Assembly: GCA_016206745.1 (NCBI GenBank)
Contig: JACQQW010000089.1
Coordinates: 1 to 5,202 of the forward strand
Origin: Candidatus Omnitrophota bacterium
GTDB taxonomy: Bacteria > Omnitrophota > Gorgyraeia > Zapsychrales > Fredricksoniimonadaceae
Length of the DNA stretch: 5,202 nucleotides
Direction: 5' to 3'
Position numbers and translations under genes: made by a program. Below the pieces are notes generated by a model. It saw only the letters and a program-made list of their open reading frames with translations, had not been told where the DNA came from and ran no database searches. Shown in pieces: positions 1 to 4,835 of the stretch. The first letter of the stretch is position 1, and each line of letters starts with the position of its first letter.

Positions 1-57
1 CGCGGGAAAACATCTCGGGTTGCCGTTGGAATCCGTCAAAACCATGATTTTCTGCAT
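1..57 (-). CDS. Start of a probable SGNH/GDSL-like hydrolase gene (partial)
   Basis: Reading the minus strand from the ATG at 57-55 gives an open frame to the window edge that begins MQKIMVLTDSNGNPRCFPA (19 codons). A short hydrophobic beta strand (KIMVL) followed at once by D-S-N-G resembles block I of SGNH/GDSL hydrolases, where the serine after Asp is the nucleophile; Thr replaces the usual Gly of G-D-S. Such proteins are common in surface-glycan loci, where they remove or transfer acyl groups. The start is supported by AGGGA six bases upstream, overlapping the stop codon of the methyltransferase gene, and by the 9-bp gap to that gene, which suggests translational coupling. An internal ATG at codon 5 is a weaker alternative. 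Only 19 residues are visible, so the existence of a gene is better supported than its family. Confidence 0.55.
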   Translation of the reverse strand, partial: MQKIMVLTDSNGNPRCFPA

Positions 58-63
58 AATGTG

Positions 64-68
64 TCCCT
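64..68 (-). promoter_or_regulatory. Ribosome binding site for the left-edge gene
   Basis: The minus strand reads AGGGA here, six bases before the ATG at 57-55. The site overlaps the TAG stop codon (67-69) of the preceding methyltransferase gene. This placement decides the start of the truncated gene and fits coupled translation of the two. Confidence 0.5.
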
Positions 69-738
69 ATAAAAGCACTTTATATATATGGAAGGGGGTT
101 CCCGGCCCGTCATATTTAAACAGCAGTTCATATTCATCCGGATCAAGCCTTCCGAAATTCCTGGTGTCTATATACACAATGTATCCGTCCTGCCGCGCTG
201 TTTTTAAGAACCCTCTGATATTATTCAATATTTGTTCAAAAAGGCAATATTCAAAAGGGTTGCAAAAATAAAATGTTTTTGTGTCCCCGGACAGCCGGTA
301 CTCAACAGCGTCCCCGCAAACCACCTGCGCCGCTTTAGAATTCACTTTATTCAAATTACGCAGACAAATATCATAAAGCTTCTTTGAAAACTCGACTCCG
401 ATGAGCTTCTTGAACCCCATGCGTTCCGCCATGATCAGCACCCTGCCCTTACCGCACCCAAAATCGACAAATGTATGCTCCAAGACGCTTTTATCAAAAG
501 CAATGAGCTGGCTCAACGAGTCCTTTATCTGCAAAAAATCCGTAGGCACATACCGGCCCATATATTTCACATTGGGGGAATCAGCCTCATTAAATATAAA
601 TTCCCTGTCCACGCAGTCCGAGGTGTCCAGGTTCCGGCTGATATCAAACCAGTTCATTCTCTTTTTGAACTTAATAATTAAATTTTGCACCCTGCCCTTC
701 AGAACTCTGGCCTTCGCCATCATTGCTTCCACCGTCAT
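67..738 (-). CDS. Class I SAM-dependent methyltransferase
   Basis: A 223-residue protein with a Rossmann-type methyltransferase core. Motif I is FVDFGCGKGRVL at about residues 90-101 (the glycine loop that binds S-adenosylmethionine), followed by an acidic residue at the end of strand 2 (IGVEFS, Glu116), a GDA motif near 142-144 and NPF at 160-162 in the motif IV position. The first 80 or so residues are basic and then helical, with no signal peptide or membrane span, so the protein should be cytosolic. The substrate cannot be read from the sequence; in this cluster a sugar nucleotide, a glycan intermediate or a carrier-bound acyl group are all possible. The ATG overlaps the TGA of the adenylation gene (ATGA at 735-738), indicating translational coupling. 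Tandem ATGs at codons 6-7 have a GGTGG stretch upstream and could be the real start. Fold assignment is firm, substrate unknown. Confidence 0.88.
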   Translation of the reverse strand: MTVEAMMAKARVLKGRVQNLIIKFKKRMNWFDISRNLDTSDCVDREFIFNEADSPNVKYMGRYVPTDFLQIKDSLSQLIAFDKSVLEHTFVDFGCGKGRVLIMAERMGFKKLIGVEFSKKLYDICLRNLNKVNSKAAQVVCGDAVEYRLSGDTKTFYFCNPFEYCLFEQILNNIRGFLKTARQDGYIVYIDTRNFGRLDPDEYELLFKYDGPGTPFHIYKVLL

Positions 739-1517
739 TTTCCTTTCTCAAGCAATTGTTTCAACTGAAGGCGGTCGATTTTTCCATTACGATTTAAGGG
801 CATTTCATCTATAAAATATACCTTGGTTGGGACCATGTATTTGGGCAGCTTATTCCGGCAGTATTCCAGGATGCGGTGTTCATCCAGTTCTTTAATCTTA
901 CATATAAATGCCACCACTTCGCCGGCATTGCCCGCGCTGACCAGCAGCGGCATGGAAACCGCAAGATCAACTCCGGCGGCTTCCCGGAGGACTTGGTCGA
1001 TGGCCCCCAGCTCGACCCGGTTGCCCTGGATCTTGACCTGGTTATCGGTCCGCCCCAGGTAATACAAACACCCATCTTCTCCTTCGCGGACCAAGTCACC
1101 CGACTTGTACCACACAATATCTCCGGTATCCGGAAAGGTGACATAGTGCGCCGCGGTCTGCCGGGGATCGCGCCAATATTCTTTGGTGACTTGCGGTCCG
1201 CTTAAACACAATTCCCCCGCCTCACCTGCGCATGCCTCTTGGCCGTCTTCACGCACCACGCGACCCATATGCCCGTCAAAAAGCCTGCCCAGGGGCACTA
1301 TGCCGTTTAAACATTGCGCCGGCGACTTTTGGCTGTCCCAATCGTAATAGGAAATAGTGACCGTTGTTTCAGTAGGTCCGTAAGTATTGACTACCTTGGA
1401 ATTCGGGGCCGCTTCCTGCCATTTTTGGGCTATGCTCATGTGCAACGCTTCACCGGCAAAAAAAACTGTAGCGCAGGAACGGAAACGCGCTAGGCTCCAG
1501 ACGTCCATATTTATCAA
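735..1517 (-). CDS. Adenylation enzyme, C-terminal fragment (frameshifted)
   Basis: This open frame carries the second half of an ANL-superfamily amino-acid adenylation enzyme. Visible core motifs, numbered from the nominal ATG at 1517, are A5 NTYGPTETT (44-52), A6 GELCLSGPQVTKEYW (101-115), A7 YKSGDLV (137-143), A8 GRTDNQVKIQGNRVEL (155-170) and A10 LNRNGKID (241-248), with the catalytic lysine at 246. The first 20 residues are not the native protein: they are an out-of-frame reading of sequence that encodes LEPSAFPFLRYSFF in the upstream fragment. True coding starts near 1457 with AGEAL, immediately after a T8 run. Joined with the N-terminal fragment the protein is about 541 residues, normal for a free-standing adenylation domain. 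It ends soon after A10, with no peptidyl-carrier, condensation or thioesterase domain, so it would need a separate carrier protein. The nominal ATG is probably not used; the fragment is made only through slippage, or the frameshift is an error. Confidence 0.85.
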   Translation of the reverse strand: MINMDVWSLARFRSCATVFFAGEALHMSIAQKWQEAAPNSKVVNTYGPTETTVTISYYDWDSQKSPAQCLNGIVPLGRLFDGHMGRVVREDGQEACAGEAGELCLSGPQVTKEYWRDPRQTAAHYVTFPDTGDIVWYKSGDLVREGEDGCLYYLGRTDNQVKIQGNRVELGAIDQVLREAAGVDLAVSMPLLVSAGNAGEVVAFICKIKELDEHRILEYCRNKLPKYMVPTKVYFIDEMPLNRNGKIDRLQLKQLLEKGK

Positions 1518-2361
1518 TAATGACGCCTACCGAAGGCACAGAAAACCATAATGTTATTTTCTTCTTTTGCATGAAACTGACCGGCAAAAGCTTGTCTTCT
1601 TTTGCCGCCACACACAGACACGCGCCTATTTCCCAGGCCACAAAAATATCATGCACGCTATTGTCAAAGGTCATGTCGTGCATCTGCGAAACGCGGTCGT
1701 TTTCATCCATATCATAGCGCCTAGCCACAAATTCCACGTAAGACCGCGCATTGCGATGGCTGACCGGCACCCCCTTGGGCTCGCCGGTGCTGCCGGAAGT
1801 AAAAAGCAAATACGCAATATCGTCTTTGCGTACCGGTTCCAATGTTCCCTCCCCCTCGCGGGGAGGGTTAGGGAAGGGGGTCTTAGCCAAGTCTTTAATG
1901 ATGATGAACCGGTGCACGGGATAGTTTTTCATGTATCTATCGCTTTCATCCATACCCACCAGGATAAAGATCATTTTTTTATGGACAAGTTTCAGAATCT
2001 CATCAAATGCTTCCCGGCACTCCACGCTTACGATCATCACATCAGTTCCCGCCAGTTCCAGCACTTTCAAGTTGCGTTCCACAGGGAATTCCGGATGCAA
2101 AGGCACATAGGCGCGGCCGGCGCCGAGTATCCCCAGCACACCGGCGTATGCGGCTGGACTGCGATAGGCGAGCAGGGCGACCAGCTTTTGCGTTTTCCCT
2201 CCGGCATCCTTTATCTTACCGGTTAAAACCGCGGCCATAACACCCAACTGTTCATAAGTGTACGCTTCATTATGGACATCCAGCGCCGGGCGCCCGGGGA
2301 ACGTTCTCGCTGACTTATAAAAACCAATGCTTAAATTATTCCCAATGTTCTTTGCTTTCAT
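1450..2361 (-). CDS. Adenylation enzyme, N-terminal fragment (frameshifted)
   Basis: This is the first half of an ATP-dependent amino-acid adenylating enzyme (aminoacyl-AMP formation, then thioesterification to a carrier). Numbered from the ATG at 2361 the motifs are A1-like TYEQL (about 35), A2 LGAGRAYVPLHPEFP (about 79-93), A3 LLFTSGSTGEPKG (185-197, the phosphate-binding loop) and A4 FDNSVHDIF (232-240). The Asp of A4 is the residue that holds the substrate alpha-amino group in amino-acid-activating members, which favours an amino acid over a fatty or aryl acid. The frame ends SFFCR-stop just after a T8 run, whereas related enzymes continue F-x-G-E-A-L; that continuation sits in the next frame. 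A palindromic repeat encodes residues about 161-175. The gene starts 19 bases after the acetyltransferase stop, with a weak GAGAG upstream; a GTG one codon earlier is the alternative start. DltA-like D-alanine activation is one possibility, but specificity is not established. Confidence 0.85.
   Translation of the reverse strand: MKAKNIGNNLSIGFYKSARTFPGRPALDVHNEAYTYEQLGVMAAVLTGKIKDAGGKTQKLVALLAYRSPAAYAGVLGILGAGRAYVPLHPEFPVERNLKVLELAGTDVMIVSVECREAFDEILKLVHKKMIFILVGMDESDRYMKNYPVHRFIIIKDLAKTPFPNPPREGEGTLEPVRKDDIAYLLFTSGSTGEPKGVPVSHRNARSYVEFVARRYDMDENDRVSQMHDMTFDNSVHDIFVAWEIGACLCVAAKEDKLLPVSFMQKKKITLWFSVPSVGVIIDKYGRLEPSAFPFLRYSFFCR
1458..1465 (-). other. T8 homopolymer at the frameshift point
   Basis: The coding strand has eight T residues between AG and GCCGG. 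Read as eight, the upstream frame terminates at TGA (1450-1452). Read as seven, the frame continues S-F-F-A-G-E-A-L and joins both halves of the adenylation enzyme exactly where family members are continuous. Possible causes are a sequencing or assembly error, a recent inactivating insertion, phase variation, or transcriptional slippage. Another 8-nt run at 4777-4784 lies in the glycosyltransferase gene without breaking its frame. Confidence 0.85.
1845..1881. repeat. In-frame palindromic G-rich repeat inside the adenylation gene
   Basis: On the plus strand CCCTCCCC (1847-1854), a 5-nt loop and GGGGAGGG (1860-1867) form a perfect 8-bp inverted repeat, followed by TTAGGGAA and a G5 run. In the gene's reading frame it encodes TPFPNPPREGEGTL, a proline/glycine/charged stretch in the variable linker just before the A3 motif and unlike normal adenylation-domain sequence. 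It keeps the frame. Rickettsia palindromic elements are the described precedent for small palindromic repeats inserted in frame in protein genes; membership of this copy in a dispersed family is inferred, since only one copy lies in this window. Confidence 0.7.
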
Positions 2362-2380
2362 CACTGCTCTCGCTTTGTTT

Positions 2381-2926
2381 TCATTTCAGGCGGATCGCGT
2401 GGTCCCGGGACAACAGGCCCATGGTCATAATATTGCTATATTTCCCGTCGCGGATGAAATGTTGTCTTAAGATCCCTTCCGGCTTGAATCCCAATTTCTT
2501 GTAAAGAGCAATGGCCGGGTTATTGTCTTCATGGACCCCAAGGTAAATCCTATGCAGGTTCAATATTTTGAAACCATGTTCTATTAAAAGCATTGAAGCT
2601 TCAAACCCGCATCCTTTCCGCTGCGCTTTTTTGTCTATGAGGATCTTATATTCCGCGTTCCTGTGAATAAAATCAATGCGGCACAACTCAATATTACCTA
2701 TATGGATGTGTGTCTTCTTCTCAACTATGGCCAGCCATACGCAATTTTTATCTCCCGCTTTAGATAAAAGAAAATCTTCCAGACCTGCCAAAGTATGGGG
2801 AAACATAGCATGCCCGGTCAAAACATCATTGGAATTATCATTAATCCACCGGATATAATCCTTATGCAAATCCTCTTTTAAAACAGGCCGCAAATATACC
2901 TTTTGCCCATCGATAAATTTAATCAT
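2381..2926 (-). CDS. GNAT acetyltransferase (RimJ/RimL/PseH-like)
   Basis: A 181-residue, full-length GNAT-fold protein that transfers an acyl group, usually acetyl, from CoA to an amine. It opens with the typical YLRPVLKEDL strand-helix (11-20) and RWIND (26-30). The acetyl-CoA pyrophosphate loop is AQRKGCGFEA (101-110), with the Q/R-x-x-G-x-G pattern. The C-terminal signature LNLHRIYLGVHEDNNPAIAL (122-141) runs on into YKKLGF and then EGILRQHFIRDGKY, as in the Acetyltransf_3 group of RimL, SpeG and PseH. Placed between a sugar nucleotidyltransferase and an adenylation gene, it probably N-acetylates an amino sugar precursor, as PseH does in pseudaminic acid synthesis; ribosomal-protein or other amine acetylation cannot be excluded. 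The start at 2926 is chosen over an ATG at 2962 because TAAGGAGG lies six bases before it and family similarity begins there. No signal peptide or membrane segment is seen. Confidence 0.9.
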   Translation of the reverse strand: MIKFIDGQKVYLRPVLKEDLHKDYIRWINDNSNDVLTGHAMFPHTLAGLEDFLLSKAGDKNCVWLAIVEKKTHIHIGNIELCRIDFIHRNAEYKILIDKKAQRKGCGFEASMLLIEHGFKILNLHRIYLGVHEDNNPAIALYKKLGFKPEGILRQHFIRDGKYSNIMTMGLLSRDHAIRLK

Positions 2927-2932
2927 TGACTG

Positions 2933-2940
2933 CCTCCTTA
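2933..2940 (-). promoter_or_regulatory. Strong Shine-Dalgarno site for the acetyltransferase
   Basis: The coding strand reads TAAGGAGG, a near-perfect complement of the 16S rRNA 3' end, six bases before the ATG at 2926. It is the strongest ribosome binding site in the window and settles the start against the in-frame ATGs at 2962 and 2956. It abuts the downstream end of the duplicated 31-bp segment. Confidence 0.8.
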
Positions 2941-2970
2941 AATCCAGGCCTTTCATGGCCATCTTCTCAA
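2940..2970 (-). repeat. 31-bp copy of glycosyltransferase 3' coding sequence
   Basis: Aligned without gaps, this segment matches 27 of 31 bases at 4132-4162. Read on the minus strand in frame with the ATG at 2962 it gives VEKMAMKGLDLR, compared with IEKVAMKDLDFR in the glycosyltransferase. It fills most of the gap between the nucleotidyltransferase stop (2980) and the acetyltransferase start (2926). It looks like a residue of a second, related gene lost by recombination or deletion, and is probably not translated as part of the acetyltransferase. Confidence 0.65.
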
Positions 2971-2979
2971 CTTTAGTAT

Positions 2980-4035
2980 TTAAAAACTTAATTTATTGAT
3001 TATTTCCTTGTATTCGCTCAATTGGCCCACATCGATCCAGGATTTTTCGGAAACCGGAAAGATCCCGACCTTCAGGCCGTTGTGCTGGGCTTTCCGGATC
3101 AAATCGGTCATGTTATACCGCGCGCATTCAGGGATAAGTTGCGCTACGACCGGCTCTAAAAGATACATGCCTGTATTGACCAAAAAATCATACTGCGGCT
3201 TCTCTTGGATCGCTTTCAACACCCCGCGGCTATCAGCCTCGCAGACGCCGTAAGGAATGGTGTACTGCCGCATGGACCCCACCATGGTCAAGGCATAGCC
3301 CCCGTTTTTATGAAAATCATAGAAGGCGCCATAGTCGGTGCGGATGATAATGTCACAGTTGGAAACAAAAAAAGTCCCCTTGACCTTTCCATCCAGGAAC
3401 TTCAAGGCCCCGGCAGTGCCAAGCGGCTCATCTTCACGGATATAATTGATCTTATAGCCCAGCTCATGATCATGAAAATAGGCCATGACCATTTTTTCCT
3501 TGTCATTGAGGGAAATATAAAAATTATCCATCCCGAATTTATGAAATTCGTCCATGATGACCTTAATGACAGGGTCATTGCCAAGCGGAATAAGGGGCTT
3601 GGGAAGGATCCGCGTGAACGGATCAAGCCGTGTGCCTTTTCCGCCGGCCATGATGACCACCGGAATATCCAGGATCCGCCTCTTTTTGCTCTTACCCGGG
3701 CCGTGGAATTCTTCCGCCGACAGAATATCAAGCAAGCAGCCGTCGTCAAGCACCGGTATACGGCTGACAATGGTATCGGTGAAGATCGTTTCAACGTCTT
3801 CTTTATCATAATCTTTTTGGACAAAAATAAAATCCCGGTTGATGATTTTAACGATATTTTCGTCCAACTGAATCCCATGGTGGACCGCGCGCCTGAAGTC
3901 CCCATCGGTAAAGACACCGATTACTTTATCCTCATCATCGACGCACACACAAAAACTGATGCCGCCTTCATCCATCTTTTTGACGGCGTCCCGGATTGAA
4001 AGGTGTGTTGAAATCTTATATTTATTTGCTTCCAT
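2980..4035 (-). CDS. CBS-domain sugar-1-phosphate nucleotidyltransferase (PtmE-like)
   Basis: About 351 residues. Residues 5 to about 112 form a tandem CBS pair (LSIRDAVKKMDEGG, then VIGVFTDGDFRRA, then SRIPVLDD), which usually senses adenosine nucleotides or another ligand. From about 125 there is a complete NTP-transferase domain: the G-G-K-G-T-R-L nucleotide loop (131-137) with the downstream KPL lysine, EDEPLGTAGAL (201-211), SNCDII with the metal-binding Asp near 228, EKP near 278, NTGMY near 287 and WIDVG near 333. The enzyme should make an NDP-sugar from a sugar 1-phosphate in the cytosol. The same fusion is known in PtmE, the glucosamine-1-phosphate guanylyltransferase of Campylobacter CMP-legionaminic acid synthesis, so GDP-glucosamine or a similar product is plausible; the base and sugar cannot be read from the sequence. 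The start is uncertain: ATG at 4035 is preferred, but an in-frame TTG at 4041 overlaps the upstream TGA. No clear Shine-Dalgarno site precedes either. Confidence 0.9.
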   Translation of the reverse strand: MEANKYKISTHLSIRDAVKKMDEGGISFCVCVDDEDKVIGVFTDGDFRRAVHHGIQLDENIVKIINRDFIFVQKDYDKEDVETIFTDTIVSRIPVLDDGCLLDILSAEEFHGPGKSKKRRILDIPVVIMAGGKGTRLDPFTRILPKPLIPLGNDPVIKVIMDEFHKFGMDNFYISLNDKEKMVMAYFHDHELGYKINYIREDEPLGTAGALKFLDGKVKGTFFVSNCDIIIRTDYGAFYDFHKNGGYALTMVGSMRQYTIPYGVCEADSRGVLKAIQEKPQYDFLVNTGMYLLEPVVAQLIPECARYNMTDLIRKAQHNGLKVGIFPVSEKSWIDVGQLSEYKEIINKLSF

Positions 4036-4037
4036 AT

Positions 4038-4835
4038 TCAAACAGCGTAATACCGCACATACGCCTCATATAACTCCTTCGCTATCCGTTCCAATTCGTC
4101 CTCAGAAATGACCTGCTTGGCAAATTTCCGAAAATCCAGGTCCTTCATGGCCACTTTCTCAATAGCGATAATATAACGTTCAATTTCCTTTTGATCCGGG
4201 ACATGGCCATTTATGATTTTACGGACTGCCTCACGGCAATCCTGGAGAGTGTCGATCTTAAACAGGCCTTTGCATCCCTGATACCACACATTCCCAAAGA
4301 ACAATGCGGGTTTGCCCCGCCCGGCGGCCTCCCAGCTTGTTGTACCGGCAATGGAAGCCACCGCTTGCGAATGATCAATCAAACAAAAAGGGTCGGTCTC
4401 AGGCAGGACCATTTGGACATTCTTAAGATTTTTGATCCGGTCATAAAAATGACGGTTCCTTCTCAGTGAGGATTTGACCAAAGGATAAAAATTAGCGGGG
4501 TGTTCTTTATAATAGATGATCCAGTCTTCCGGGACGCTCGCCGACAAAATTTCAAGCACTAAAATATGATCTCTATAAACACCGCCATGAATGTCGGTCG
4601 TGGCCTCCGGCTGTTGCGCCGCCGCGAAATAAAGATATTTTTTCTTAAAATCAGGCGGCATGCAAAACGGGGCATATATTTTCCGCAACTGCGTGTCCAT
4701 CCGACGCAGCCGGATCCTGAACCAGTAATGGTCAAAATAAGTCAATTTAGATTGAAACCTCTCAAAAGGCAGCTTGTTTTTTTTAACGGCCGTGCCGCAG
4801 TCACGGAATGCCTTGCCTAAAAGCACGCGCGCCAT
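4038..4835 (-). CDS. Capsule-polysaccharide-synthase-type glycosyltransferase, 5'-truncated
   Basis: The 265-residue frame holds the C-terminal half of a capsule polysaccharide biosynthesis (Capsule_synth, KpsS/LipB-related) protein. Signatures are YLYFAAAQQPEATT (67-80), WIIYYKEHP (105-113), ASIAGTTSWEAAGRGKPALF (160-179) and FGNVWY soon after; together they form the GT-B-like nucleotide-sugar half. Proteins of this type usually have an additional N-terminal domain of 150 or more residues, which is absent. The frame stays open upstream of the ATG to a TGA at 4902-4904, and those codons (RRWEKQKGFQIKESARF) read like native protein, but they contain no start codon. The ATG at 4835 lacks a good Shine-Dalgarno site and lies inside the epimerase frame. 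The gene therefore looks like a remnant fused to a different upstream gene, or an assembly chimera. Its stop overlaps the possible TTG start of the nucleotidyltransferase. If full-length elsewhere, it would add a sugar to a surface glycan at the inner membrane. Confidence 0.78.
   Translation of the reverse strand: MARVLLGKAFRDCGTAVKKNKLPFERFQSKLTYFDHYWFRIRLRRMDTQLRKIYAPFCMPPDFKKKYLYFAAAQQPEATTDIHGGVYRDHILVLEILSASVPEDWIIYYKEHPANFYPLVKSSLRRNRHFYDRIKNLKNVQMVLPETDPFCLIDHSQAVASIAGTTSWEAAGRGKPALFFGNVWYQGCKGLFKIDTLQDCREAVRKIINGHVPDQKEIERYIIAIEKVAMKDLDFRKFAKQVISEDELERIAKELYEAYVRYYAV
4132..4162 (-). repeat. 31-bp segment duplicated before the acetyltransferase gene
   Basis: This is the coding counterpart of the segment at 2940-2970 (27 of 31 bases identical, same orientation). 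It encodes IEKVAMKDLDFR near the C-terminus of the glycosyltransferase, and similarity stops abruptly on both sides. Here it is an integral part of an open gene, so it is probably closer to the ancestral copy. Confidence 0.65.

Noticed and set aside
1847..1867. Perfect hairpin considered as a transcription terminator
   Set aside because: It lies inside a coding region, and on neither strand is it followed by a T run.
1567..2226. Plus-strand open frame of 219 codons
   Set aside because: It is antisense to the adenylation gene, whose motifs are unmistakable. The translation is rich in His/Gln with no recognisable domain, and it has no good ribosome binding site.
2927..2962. Longer acetyltransferase start at 2962 (12 extra residues)
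   Set aside because: The extra residues derive from the duplicated glycosyltransferase segment, while a near-perfect Shine-Dalgarno site precedes the ATG at 2926, where GNAT similarity begins.
3205..3999. Plus-strand open frame of 264 codons
   Set aside because: It is antisense to the intact nucleotidyltransferase gene and shows no domain of its own. Its length reflects codon bias of the opposite strand.
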